A stretch of 64,000 nt of DNA, from positions 1 to 64,000 of the forward strand of contig JACKCX010000005.1 of NCBI GenBank assembly GCA_020633795.1. Direction: 5' to 3'. How positions within the stretch are numbered: position 1 is the stretch's first letter; every line of letters starts with the position of its first letter. The notes under the pieces were generated by a model. That model worked only from the letters and a program-made list of their open reading frames with translations. It did no database searches and was not told the origin of the DNA. The position numbers and the translations under genes are program-made. Of this stretch, positions 30,270 to 39,054 are shown piece by piece. The DNA is from Erysipelotrichaceae bacterium. Lineage in GTDB: Bacteria > Bacillota_I > Bacilli_A > RFN20 > CAG-826.

Positions 30270-33200
30270 TTATGCGCCTAATTTCTTGATTCTTTCAAAG
30301 CGTTCGCGAGCAGATCTTTCTGATTTAGTAAGTAACTCTTCTGAATGTTCTGGATTTACGCGTGGAAGTTGAGAGAATCGAGTTTCAGTCATGACGAAAT
30401 CACGGAATTTGCTATAGTCTGGTTCTGGCATATCAACAGTTAGAGGTGATTTGCCTTCAGCCACCAAGCGTGGGTCATATCGGAAAATGGGGAAGTAGCC
30501 ACAAGCCACCGCTTTCTTTTCTTGTAACATAGAGTTAGATAATCCACCTTTAATACCATGGTTGGCACATGGAGAATAGCAAAGAACAATACTTGGTCCA
30601 TCATAAGATTCCGCTTCTTTCAAAGCTTTGATAGCGGCAAGTGGATTGGCTCCAAGACTAATTTGAGCAACATAGACATTGCCATATGACATTGCAATAA
30701 GAGCTAAGTTCTTTTTCGTTGTCACTTTACCAGAGGCGGTAAATTTAGCAATTGAACCAGTCTGTGAAGATTTGGAAGATTGACCACCTGTATTGGAGTA
30801 AACTTCGGTATCAAGAACCAAGATATTCACATCTTCTTCATTAGCTAACACATGGTCGAGACCGCCGTAACCGATGTCATAAGCCCAGCCATCACCACCG
30901 ATAATCCAAATTGATTTATCTTGTAAGTCACGTTCATAAGCTAATACTTCTTTCACAGCTTCGTCTTTGCTTGCTTTTACTAAAGAGACGAGTTTTGGAG
31001 CAATTGAGCGCATTTCTGCACGGTTTTTAATATTTTCGAAATATTTATCAATAACTTCTTTTAATTCAGGTTCGACTGCTTCGCTTTCCTTAGCGGCAGA
31101 GAGAATTTCGATAATACGCTTAATCTTCGCATTGGTCGCCACTCGCATTCCGTAGCCAAATTCAGCATTATCTTCAAATAATGAGTTAGCCCAAGCAATG
31201 CCTTCACCATTCTTATCAGTGCAGAATGGAGTTAATGGGGTAGAACCACAATAAATGGAAGAACAGCCAGTAGCGTTAGCAACGAGCATGTCTTTGCCAA
31301 ATAGTTGTGACACAAGACGATAGTAAGGAGTCTCGCCACATCCTGCGCAAGCTCCAGAAATTTCCATGTATGGCATTAAGAAGCCAACACCTTTAACGGT
31401 TGATTGCATGGCGGCTGGTAACTTATCACCTTTGAAGGTAACATGCTTATATAAATAATCAGCGGCTTCTTCTTGAGGGAATTGTGATTTAGCTTCCACC
31501 ATCTCAAGAGCCATCATATCTGAAGTTAGTTTCTCACCAGGTTGTAGTTTGTTAAGAGCGGCTTTATTAGCTAAACATTCAGTGACGCAAAGACCACATC
31601 CAACACAGTTTCGTGGTGACACTTGAATGCGGAATTTTAAACCTTGTAATCCTGGCCCCATTGCATTGAGGACATCATCCTTAGCGATACTTGGAGTAGC
31701 AGCTAATTCTTGCTCATCCAATAAAACAGGACGAATGGTCGCATGAGGACAGACAAAGGCACAAGTATTACATTGAATACATTTATTCTTATTCCAATGA
31801 GGAACACGATCGGCAATACTACGCTTTTGTTGGAAGGTAATATCATTTCTCATCGTGCCATCAAGAAGTTCATATTCCGTGAATTTACTGACGGGAAGAT
31901 CGTCGCCGTTGAGGTTGTCCATAATCGCAACATAAGAATCAAAGTAATCATCACCAGTTAATTTATGTTCCATTTTTGGCGATAGATTAATCCAAGCAGC
32001 ATCAACAGGAACTTCGCGCAAACCTTCTGTTCCAGCGTCGATGGCTTTCCAGTTCATTTTGACGATGTCTTCGCCTTTTTTGGCGTAGCTCTTCTCCGCA
32101 AATTTTTTCATCCATTTATTAGCTTCTTCATAAGGCATAATATCAGGATTTAAGTAGAAGAAAGAGGCTTGTAAAATGGTATTGGTGTGGCGTCCCATGC
32201 CAATTTCATTGGCAATTTTGTTCGCATCAATAACATAGAATTTAGCTTTCTTTTTCGCTAATTGATATTTCATACGGTTGGGCATGGTTTTAAGAAGTAA
32301 TTCATTGTCCATATCAGTATTTAATAAGAAGATACCGCCTTCTTTCAAATTCTTAATCATGTCGAATTTCATGATATAAGTATCAAGAGAGCAGGAAACA
32401 AAATCAGCATTTTGAACATAATAGGTCGAATGAATTGGAGTTTTGCCAAATCGCAAATGTGAGCGGGTTGTTCCGCCGGCTTTACGAGAATCGTAAGCAA
32501 AATAAGCTTGGGCATATTGATGAGTAGCATCACCGATAATTTTAATGGAAGATTTATTAGCTGAAACCGTTCCATCAGAACCTAAACCATAGAATAAACA
32601 GGAGGTGTAATTAGCTTTGACATGGAAAGTTTCATCGACAGGAATGCTGAGATGAGTAACATCGTCAATGATTGAAACGGTAAAACCATTCCAAGGCTTC
32701 TCACTCGCTAAGAAATCGTAAACTGATTTCATATCTTTTGGTTGCGTATCTTTGCTACTTAAGCCATAACGGCCACCGTAAACTTCGACATTAAGACCAG
32801 CTTCTTTAATGGTCGAAACGACATCGAGATATAAAGGCTCACCTGTCGCTCCCATTTCCTTAGTACGATCAAGAACCGCGATTCTTTTGACGGAACTTGG
32901 AATCACACTTAAAAGATGTTTAGCGGAGAAAGGACGATAGAGATGGACTTTGATTAAACCAATCTTTTCGCCTTTAAGTTCGTCGATAACTTCTTTAATT
33001 GTTTCAGTGACAGAACCCATCGCAATAATAACGCGATCGGCATCTTTGGCACCATAATAGGTAAATGGTGCATATTCACGACCAGTTAAGCGAGTCGCTT
33101 CTTTAAAATATTTTTCCGCAACTTCAACAACATGAGCAGCGTGTAAATTTTGCGCTTCACGACCCTGGAAATAGATATCATCGTTTTCTGCACCACCACG

Positions 33201-33857
33201 TGTTACAGCATGAGTGTGTGGGTTAAGGGCACGAGCGCGAAACGCTTCGACCTTATCCATGGGGAGCAATTTTTTCCATTCAGCATCATCGACAAATTCG
33301 ACATTCTGAATTTCATGGCTGGTTCTAAAACCATCAAAGAAATGACAAACAGGATAAGATGCATCAATCGCGATAAGATGAGCAACTGAAGTTAAATCAG
33401 CAATTTCTTGCACACTATGCGAGCAAATCATGCAAATACCAGTTTGACGAATGGCGTAGATATCTTGTTGATCACCAAAAATTGATAAACTACGAGTCGC
33501 TAAACTACGAGCTGAGACATGTAAAACAGCAGGGAGAAGTTCACCAACCCATTTATAAATATTGGGGATCATTAATAATAAGCCTTGACTAGCGGTGTAA
33601 GTAGCGGCTAAACCACCAGCCTGCAAAACACCATGAACGGCACCAGCCGCTCCTGCTTCAGACTGAAGCTCGCTCACTTTAACGATTGATCCAAAAAAGT
33701 TCTTTCTCTTTTGCGAAGCATAAACATCAATGTTCTCAGCCATCGGAGAAGATGGAGTGATGGGATAAATAGATGCCACTTCAATAAAATTATAAGATTC
33801 GAGTGCTGCGGCGGTATTACCATCCACCGAGAGCATTGTCTTTTTAATTTCCGACAT
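30270..33857 (-). CDS. nifJ: Pyruvate:ferredoxin (flavodoxin) oxidoreductase
   Basis: Oxidises pyruvate to acetyl-CoA and CO2 with reduction of ferredoxin; oxygen-sensitive, so it marks an anaerobe. The 1195-residue chain is the fused homodimer-type enzyme with domains in order: pyrimidine-binding domain (SVDGNTAAALESYNFIEVA, ITPSSPMAE), transketolase C-like domain, gamma domain (FGKTPIHSTYYV), two 4Fe-4S sites (CIQCNTCAFVCP and CVGCGLCVTEC), a third cluster site (GACAGCGETP) and the thiamine diphosphate site GGDGWAYDIGYGGLDHVL with NTGGQSSKSS. It is a single-gene unit with its own promoter and terminator. Confidence 0.97.
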   Translation of the reverse strand: MSEIKKTMLSVDGNTAAALESYNFIEVASIYPITPSSPMAENIDVYASQKRKNFFGSIVKVSELQSEAGAAGAVHGVLQAGGLAATYTASQGLLLMIPNIYKWVGELLPAVLHVSARSLATRSLSIFGDQQDIYAIRQTGICMICSHSVQEIADLTSVAHLIAIDASYPVCHFFDGFRTSHEIQNVEFVDDAEWKKLLPMDKVEAFRARALNPHTHAVTRGGAENDDIYFQGREAQNLHAAHVVEVAEKYFKEATRLTGREYAPFTYYGAKDADRVIIAMGSVTETIKEVIDELKGEKIGLIKVHLYRPFSAKHLLSVIPSSVKRIAVLDRTKEMGATGEPLYLDVVSTIKEAGLNVEVYGGRYGLSSKDTQPKDMKSVYDFLASEKPWNGFTVSIIDDVTHLSIPVDETFHVKANYTSCLFYGLGSDGTVSANKSSIKIIGDATHQYAQAYFAYDSRKAGGTTRSHLRFGKTPIHSTYYVQNADFVSCSLDTYIMKFDMIKNLKEGGIFLLNTDMDNELLLKTMPNRMKYQLAKKKAKFYVIDANKIANEIGMGRHTNTILQASFFYLNPDIMPYEEANKWMKKFAEKSYAKKGEDIVKMNWKAIDAGTEGLREVPVDAAWINLSPKMEHKLTGDDYFDSYVAIMDNLNGDDLPVSKFTEYELLDGTMRNDITFQQKRSIADRVPHWNKNKCIQCNTCAFVCPHATIRPVLLDEQELAATPSIAKDDVLNAMGPGLQGLKFRIQVSPRNCVGCGLCVTECLANKAALNKLQPGEKLTSDMMALEMVEAKSQFPQEEAADYLYKHVTFKGDKLPAAMQSTVKGVGFLMPYMEISGACAGCGETPYYRLVSQLFGKDMLVANATGCSSIYCGSTPLTPFCTDKNGEGIAWANSLFEDNAEFGYGMRVATNAKIKRIIEILSAAKESEAVEPELKEVIDKYFENIKNRAEMRSIAPKLVSLVKASKDEAVKEVLAYERDLQDKSIWIIGGDGWAYDIGYGGLDHVLANEEDVNILVLDTEVYSNTGGQSSKSSQTGSIAKFTASGKVTTKKNLALIAMSYGNVYVAQISLGANPLAAIKALKEAESYDGPSIVLCYSPCANHGIKGGLSNSMLQEKKAVACGYFPIFRYDPRLVAEGKSPLTVDMPEPDYSKFRDFVMTETRFSQLPRVNPEHSEELLTKSERSARERFERIKKLGA

Positions 33858-33884
33858 TTTAATTTCCTCCTAAAAATACCAACA

Positions 33885-33915
33885 TAAGTATAATAATACT
33901 TACTATTATTTACAA
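33885..33915 (-). promoter_or_regulatory. nifJ promoter with overlapping inverted repeat
   Basis: On the minus strand TTGTAA (33910-33915) and TATACT (33887-33892) are separated by 17 bases. TAAGTAT-AATA-ATACTTA (33885-33902) is a perfect inverted repeat covering the -10 box, a possible operator. An AGGAGG site precedes the start codon. Confidence 0.65.
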
Positions 33916-33925
33916 GGAAATAACA

Positions 33926-33950
33926 AAAGAAAAACCCTCATTTGAGGGTT
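33926..33950 (-). terminator. galU terminator
   Basis: On the minus strand AACCCTCA/TGAGGGTT is followed by TTTCTTTTG. Confidence 0.8.
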
Positions 33951-33954
33951 CAAC

Positions 33955-34812
33955 TTATTTAATTGATTGGAGATATTCTTTGACTTTATCCTTGAGATCT
34001 TCGCGTTTTAAAGAAAAATCAATTGTCGCTTGCACATAACCAAATTTATCGCCAATATCATAACGACGTCCAACAAAATCATAGGCATAAATTTTATCAA
34101 GGCGTTTTAGGGCATCAGTTAATTGTATCTCCCCGTTAGCTCCTGGAGTTTGATTCTCTAATAAATTAAAGATATCAGGCGTTAAAACATATCTTCCTAA
34201 AGCGGCATATAAACTCGGAGGATTGCTCTTGGGTTTTTCCACCATACCTTTCATCAATATAAGTCGTCCATCGATTTCTTGCGGATCGACAATTCCGTAT
34301 TTTTTTGTTGCTTCCAGAGTAACTTTTTGTACACCAAGAATTGAACAGCCAGTTTGTTTAAATGCATTAATTAATTGAGCAGAAGCAGATGGTCCATCAT
34401 CATTGACAATTAAATCATCGCCCAAAATGACAAGAAATGGTTCTTCGCCAATCATATCTTTAGCGCATAAAATAGCGTGGCCTAGCCCTTTTTGTTCAAT
34501 TTGATAAACAAATGTAATTTTAGCCATTGTGGCAATTTTTTTGATCAACTCCGCAAAATCTTCATGGCCTTTACTTTTTAAATAATTTTCATAGGAAAGA
34601 TCGCGAGAAAAGAAACGAATGATCTCCTCTTTATTAGGAGAAATAATAATAATAACTTCCTGACATCCACACTCAACAGCTTCTTCAACTTGATATAAAA
34701 TAGTCGGCTTATCGATGATAGGCAACATTTCTTTGGGGAGTCCTTTAGTGGCAGGCAAAAATCGAGTGCCGAGTCCAGCGGCAGGAATAACAGCTTTTGT
34801 GATTGATTTCAT
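33955..34812 (-). CDS. galU: UTP-glucose-1-phosphate uridylyltransferase
   Basis: Makes UDP-glucose, a precursor of cell-surface glycans and glycolipids. The 285-residue protein starts with the nucleotidyltransferase motif AVIPAAGLGTRFLPATKGLP and has KEMLPIIDKP, QKGLGHAILCAKD, LGDDLI, the sugar-binding GMVEKPKSNPPS and GANGEIQLTDAL. Length is typical of bacterial GalU. It starts two bases after the Rex_N-like gene and shares its promoter. Confidence 0.95.
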   Translation of the reverse strand: MKSITKAVIPAAGLGTRFLPATKGLPKEMLPIIDKPTILYQVEEAVECGCQEVIIIISPNKEEIIRFFSRDLSYENYLKSKGHEDFAELIKKIATMAKITFVYQIEQKGLGHAILCAKDMIGEEPFLVILGDDLIVNDDGPSASAQLINAFKQTGCSILGVQKVTLEATKKYGIVDPQEIDGRLILMKGMVEKPKSNPPSLYAALGRYVLTPDIFNLLENQTPGANGEIQLTDALKRLDKIYAYDFVGRRYDIGDKFGYVQATIDFSLKREDLKDKVKEYLQSIK

Positions 34813-34814
34813 GT

Positions 34815-35234
34815 TTATTTTTTCCTTTTTGCTTGTTCTTCCTGAATTAATTTTTTTAGAACCTTTAGTTCTTTGTCACTCAATTCAATATTTGGATCAA
34901 GCAAACCTCCGATGGTCATCTTTTTATATATAAAATCACCAAGTGAATCATATTGATCAAGTATTTTTTGTGTCACTAAGGTTTTCTTAATCACAACAGG
35001 CTTTTTTTCTTGAGCTTTAGCGATGTATTCTTCGATTTGAGGAATTAATTCAGTTAAATCGTATTCATAATCCATATTAATCATGGGATCAAAATAAGAA
35101 AGGGTCTCAGAAATAATTTCAGGATAAACACCGAGAGTACGAGATAATTTGTCAGCTGTTATGTATTTGGCTTTTGTTTTAGCCATGGCTGACAAATACT
35201 TTTTCAAAGTTGCAACGCTCGGTACTTTCATCAT
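34815..35234 (-). CDS. Winged-helix protein resembling the Rex N-terminal domain
   Basis: A 139-residue protein. The first 50 residues (VPSVATLKKYLSAMAKTKAK, then YITADKLSRTLGVYPEIIS and TLSYFDP) resemble the winged-helix DNA-binding domain of the redox repressor Rex (LP--YL--L----SS--LA--LGV-----RKDLSYFG). The Rossmann NAD(H)-sensing domain of Rex is missing; instead a Lys-rich, probably helical tail follows (EEYIAKAQEKKPVVIKK to QEEQAKRKK). It may be a truncated or repurposed regulator. It forms an operon with galU, separated by two bases. DNA binding and effector are unproven. Confidence 0.6.
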   Translation of the reverse strand: MMKVPSVATLKKYLSAMAKTKAKYITADKLSRTLGVYPEIISETLSYFDPMINMDYEYDLTELIPQIEEYIAKAQEKKPVVIKKTLVTQKILDQYDSLGDFIYKKMTIGGLLDPNIELSDKELKVLKKLIQEEQAKRKK

Positions 35235-35257
35235 GTTTGTTTCCTTCTTTATTATCT

Positions 35258-35286
35258 ATTTTATGTTTTTATGAGATATTTCTCAA
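35258..35286 (-). promoter_or_regulatory. Promoter for the Rex_N-like/galU operon
   Basis: On the minus strand TTGAGA (35281-35286) and TAAAAT (35258-35263) are separated by 17 bases; AAGGAAAC precedes the start codon. Confidence 0.65.
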
Positions 35287-35308
35287 CTATGGGTTATTTT
35301 AAACAAAG

Positions 35309-35331
35309 AAAAACCGCCCCAAAGAGCGGAA
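35309..35331 (-). terminator. Terminator after tRNA-Lys
   Basis: On the minus strand CCGC/GCGG with an 8-base loop is followed by TTTTTCTTTG, about 10 bases past the tRNA end. Confidence 0.65.
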
Positions 35332-35340
35332 TTATTTTTT

Positions 35341-35416
35341 TGGTGATCCCTAAGGGATTCGAACCTTTGACCCACTGATTAAGAGTCAGTTGCTCTACCA
35401 GCTGAGCTAAGGGACC
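35341..35416 (-). tRNA. tRNA-Lys(CTT)
   Basis: A 76-base cloverleaf on the minus strand: GGTCCCT acceptor pairing with AGGGATC (one G-T), D arm GCTC/GAGC, anticodon stem ACTGA/TCAGT with loop CTCTTAA (anticodon CTT), T loop TTCGAAT, and encoded CCA. Typical of Firmicutes tRNA-Lys. Confidence 0.95.
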
Positions 35417-35430
35417 ATCAATGCTTGATT

Positions 35431-35459
35431 ATTGTATAACAATAGATTTTAGCAAGCAA
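35431..35459 (-). promoter_or_regulatory. Promoter for tRNA-Lys
   Basis: On the minus strand TTGCTT (35454-35459) and TACAAT (35431-35436) are separated by 17 bases, immediately downstream of the 5'-nucleotidase stop codon. Confidence 0.55.
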
Positions 35460-35462
35460 GTT

Positions 35463-37340
35463 TTATGTTTTCAAAAAATTAAAATTATCACCACTATAAT
35501 CGCTCGCAAGTATTGTTCCTGTTTGTTCTTTCATATAATCATATGCTAAATCAACTGGATACTTGCCTAGAGAAGCAATCACATCGCGATTCAAAAAATA
35601 ATCATATTCTCGGCGATAATTTTGGTGAAAAGCCAAATAATCGTAAACAGCAATGAGATATGTTTGATCATCGATAAAAGTAAATGGGGTGGCAGAATAG
35701 GCATAATTTCCACTGACAAGTCGCAAGTCGGAACCCTTAACATTCATAATAATTGTTCGATTTGTAAAGGGGAAAGAGGCAAAAAGATCAGTATAAGTAA
35801 CTTCCCCGACTGGTAAATTACTTCGAGCGTTATTGACCATGCCTAAACAAACATCATAGCCTTCATCGTGAGCGTATTCATACATTGCTTTAGCCATTAA
35901 GTTTGGAGCTTCTAAAGTTTTAGAAAAACTAGAATCGATAACTCCTGCCACCGAGACGGCTTTTTCTTGAAGTTCTTCGGTATAATATTGATTAACAATG
36001 GACTGTGTTGCTTCATCAGTTGAAGGATAATCATAAATCATGCTGCTTGAAGTATCGCTATTGCTATAAATGTCATGATTGACACAAGAGACAACGCCAT
36101 CATCATATTGCAAAGAAAAGAAGGCAATATATTTATCATTGTTGGCAGAATTGAGAATAGGAATATTATTGACCAATTTATCAGCAAAAACATGATCGTG
36201 AGCCGTGAAAACACCATCGACATAACGTTTTCCACTAATCGGCGAAACATAGCTTAAATCGGACCTTAAATCAGTTTCAACACTACTAGTTCCGTCATGG
36301 CAAGAAGCGACAATCATATCACAATTGAATTCTGTTCTTAAACGATCGCTATTGCTCTTGATGGCTTGAATTGTCGATGCAAAGTCGATGTCGCTTACAT
36401 TGGTTGAAAGAATATCTTCAATTTGAGCTTCTCCTATAACACCGATGATGCCAACGCGAAGTCCTGATTTTTCTACAATCTTAAAAGGTTGAACATAATC
36501 GACCAGTTGACCATTTTCCTGATTAACAATATTGGCCCCCAAATAAGAAACAGATGTTTCGGATTGATTATTTCGAATAATATCTTGTCCCCAATCAAAT
36601 TCGTGATTGCCAAGTGTAAAAGAAACATATCCCGCGCTTTCAATCACTTTATTTAACATTGCTCCAGAATTAGCATTGCTTTGTAAAGTGCCTTGCCAAA
36701 GATCGCCATTGCTAATAAAAATATCTTCATTTTCACTAGCATCAGCTAAATCTTTAAGATAAGAAACATATTTAGCAACCTCAGGATAGTGCATACTTCC
36801 ATCAATCGTATCAATTGTCACACCATGTTGATCGCCATTCCCATAAAAATCAATAGCGGTAACATCGGTTGGCTTATCATTGGGATTATACTCGCTAGTG
36901 TCAGTTCCATTGGTAATGTTAATTTGATAATTCTTTTTGCTCAGCGCTAAAGAAATGTTGTATTTTCCATCTTTAATAATGTCAACTTGCGTGTTGCTGT
37001 TTCCATCATAAAGAGCGACATTTTGACTGGCAAATGAATTATCTTTTATCACATAATTATTTTCTTCGAGAATAATGGATTTATCTTGATTAGCAATAAT
37101 AAACGTGTCTCCAACTGAAAAATTCACATTGTTTGCAACAAATAATTCTTCATAATCTTCAGTGAATGTTTTCGTTAGTTCCACTCCCGAATCAACGCTC
37201 CAGTTACTTCCGTTTATATAACTTCCATATCCGATAGCGTACCATTTTTGATTATATTTAGGTCCTCCGGAACATGAAACAATTGCCAAAAGAGACAAAG
37301 CAAGAAAGGGAATGCTGACAATAGTTAATTTCTTATTCAT
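35463..37340 (-). CDS. Lipoprotein 5'-nucleotidase (UshA-like metallophosphatase)
   Basis: A 625-residue surface lipoprotein: signal peptide with lipobox AIVSC (C23). Residues about 30-150 form a strand-rich domain I do not recognise. The metallophosphatase domain (about 160-400) keeps the UshA metal and substrate residues: YGNGDQHG, NGDLWQGT, LGNHEFDWG, SCHDG and TAHDH. A 5'-nucleotidase C-terminal domain follows (about 440-600, with GEVTYTDLFASFPFTNRTIIM). The expected role is to strip phosphate from nucleotides outside the membrane so that nucleosides can enter. It lies downstream of the nuclease/ABC operon, separated by a terminator, so it is probably transcribed separately. Substrate specificity (nucleotides, UDP-sugars, CDP-alcohols) is open. 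Confidence 0.87.
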   Translation of the reverse strand: MNKKLTIVSIPFLALSLLAIVSCSGGPKYNQKWYAIGYGSYINGSNWSVDSGVELTKTFTEDYEELFVANNVNFSVGDTFIIANQDKSIILEENNYVIKDNSFASQNVALYDGNSNTQVDIIKDGKYNISLALSKKNYQINITNGTDTSEYNPNDKPTDVTAIDFYGNGDQHGVTIDTIDGSMHYPEVAKYVSYLKDLADASENEDIFISNGDLWQGTLQSNANSGAMLNKVIESAGYVSFTLGNHEFDWGQDIIRNNQSETSVSYLGANIVNQENGQLVDYVQPFKIVEKSGLRVGIIGVIGEAQIEDILSTNVSDIDFASTIQAIKSNSDRLRTEFNCDMIVASCHDGTSSVETDLRSDLSYVSPISGKRYVDGVFTAHDHVFADKLVNNIPILNSANNDKYIAFFSLQYDDGVVSCVNHDIYSNSDTSSSMIYDYPSTDEATQSIVNQYYTEELQEKAVSVAGVIDSSFSKTLEAPNLMAKAMYEYAHDEGYDVCLGMVNNARSNLPVGEVTYTDLFASFPFTNRTIIMNVKGSDLRLVSGNYAYSATPFTFIDDQTYLIAVYDYLAFHQNYRREYDYFLNRDVIASLGKYPVDLAYDYMKEQTGTILASDYSGDNFNFLKT

Positions 37341-37381
37341 AATAAACCTCGTTTCTATTTTATATGTTTAATAGTCAAATG

Positions 37382-37406
37382 AAAAGAAAAGACCCTCGAT
37401 AGGGTC
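37382..37406 (-). terminator. Terminator of the nuclease/ABC operon
   Basis: On the minus strand GACCCT-ATCG-AGGGTC is followed by TTTTCTTTTC. It lies between the Ig/OB-fold lipoprotein and the 5'-nucleotidase. TTGACT just downstream may belong to a nucleotidase promoter, but its -10 spacing is poor. Confidence 0.8.
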
Positions 37407-37446
37407 GATTCTTTAATAATTAATGGATTAATTAATAAACGGGAAA

Positions 37447-39018
37447 TTAAGCAACAGCTTCAGTAACACTATAGAAACGAGCCACATAGTTGGTACTCAC
37501 ATAATCAATAAGAGTGCAACTAAAGGTTGTATAAGTTTTAGTGCTGCTAGTGCCAATGAAGAATGTTCCATCTTTGGTAGCAGTAGTATGACCAGTAACT
37601 TCAGTCACGATTGTGTTGTTAGTAGTATCGATTGTCCAAACAGTAGAAGCAGCAGCTTCAAATTTAATGTTGGTGTGGTCGCCACTAACAACGAGATTCA
37701 TGTAAAGAACAGAATCATCAGCGAGAGTAACTTTGACACTGTATCCACCAGTAACGGCCACTAACATAAAGTCAGCACCATCAGCTGGGACATTGGTGGT
37801 TGCTGCATAGTAACCATCTAAAGCACCAGTCGCGTAGTAAATGTCAGGAGTAGCTAAATTTTGATGATCAAGACCAAACTTATAATTGGTGTCAGCTTGA
37901 ATAGAAGTAATTAATGTTTCCACATAATCAGTTTGTGGTTCATCTTCTGTCCAAGAAGTACCAGCTGAAATTAAAACGATAGAAGGAGTGCCAGAATTTT
38001 CAATTGTACCATGATAATTCTTTAACGACATCGTCGCAGTAATTTGAGCGCCTTTGAGCATAACACCAGCAGTGTCAGTGTAATTATAGATTTCGATCAT
38101 TTTTGCAGTGTCGGTTTCGCTAGCGCTATCGGCCATCCAATAGTTGGCGCCTGTGTTTTGCACTAAATAACCAGTCACGGCATATAGATTATAAGTTGAA
38201 TCACCATCGTTTAAAGCGGCTCCAACTGCTAAAGCTTCAGTGACAGTAGCGTTGATGGTTTGTTGTTCAGCTGGTTTGTTACCAGTGCAAGAAACAAAGG
38301 TCGCGGATGGAGTTTCATTTTGATCGTTGTAGAAGGTGATAGCGCCATAAGCAACAGCAGTACCATCTTTCCAAATGTCATCATAAGTTAATGAATCGCC
38401 ATTTTCTTTTGCACACTTATAGATTTCAAAGCTCGCTCCGCCTTCAACGGCAGGAGTTAAGAACCAAGAAACAAGGCCGTCATCACGACTGCCTGGAGCG
38501 TGGTAGAAAGAAGAAACAGTTCCAGAAATATAGAATTTTTCTGTTGTTGTATCTGGATTTGCGGATAATTTGGCCCATTCACCAACGATAACAGCATCTT
38601 CATTAGTTAATGGATCTTCAAGGGTACCTTCATGGCTAATGCCAAATTTGTCTTTATTGGTCGGTTGGCTACTGATAGTAACATCAACAGAATCCCATAA
38701 ATGTTCATGATAGGTAACACTAATTGTGGCAGTGCCAGCAGCAATTGGCATGACAACTTTTCCCGCCACGGCAGCGATTGTGGAGTCGCTAGAGGAGATA
38801 ACGAGGTGTTCGTTATTTAATTCGGTAGTAAGGTTAATTTCAGGTTCATAAGAAAATTCTAATGTACGTTCTGAACCACCAACATACCATTCTGCTTGCA
38901 TTTCAGTCTTGTTGGAGATAGATAAACTATCTAAGTCGTCATAGCCTAAACCGCCATTACAACCGCCAAGAACTAACATTCCAGCAGCAATTACGATTGG
39001 AAGTAATTTTTTGTTCAT
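37447..39018 (-). CDS. Lipoprotein with Ig-like and OB-fold-like domains
   Basis: A 523-residue surface lipoprotein (lipobox LGGC, C20). Residues about 40-118 look like a bacterial Ig-like (Big2) domain (ISSSDSTIAAVAGKVVMPIA, then GTATISVTY). Two segments look like OB folds of the nuclease-associated kind: about 128-245 (PLTNEDAVIVGEW...FYISGTVSSF) and about 248-355 (YNLYAVTGYLVQNTGANYWMADS...GAQITATMSLKNYHG). The last 150 residues are an unrecognised strand-rich domain rich in Thr and Tyr (TGALDGYYAATTN, DGTFFIGTSSTKTYTTF). It could hold nucleic acid at the surface for the neighbouring nuclease. No catalytic motif is seen. Last gene of the operon. Confidence 0.7.
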   Translation of the reverse strand: MNKKLLPIVIAAGMLVLGGCNGGLGYDDLDSLSISNKTEMQAEWYVGGSERTLEFSYEPEINLTTELNNEHLVISSSDSTIAAVAGKVVMPIAAGTATISVTYHEHLWDSVDVTISSQPTNKDKFGISHEGTLEDPLTNEDAVIVGEWAKLSANPDTTTEKFYISGTVSSFYHAPGSRDDGLVSWFLTPAVEGGASFEIYKCAKENGDSLTYDDIWKDGTAVAYGAITFYNDQNETPSATFVSCTGNKPAEQQTINATVTEALAVGAALNDGDSTYNLYAVTGYLVQNTGANYWMADSASETDTAKMIEIYNYTDTAGVMLKGAQITATMSLKNYHGTIENSGTPSIVLISAGTSWTEDEPQTDYVETLITSIQADTNYKFGLDHQNLATPDIYYATGALDGYYAATTNVPADGADFMLVAVTGGYSVKVTLADDSVLYMNLVVSGDHTNIKFEAAASTVWTIDTTNNTIVTEVTGHTTATKDGTFFIGTSSTKTYTTFSCTLIDYVSTNYVARFYSVTEAVA

Positions 39019-39054
39019 AATTCCTCCTTTCCAATCAATAAATTTTGTTAAGAC

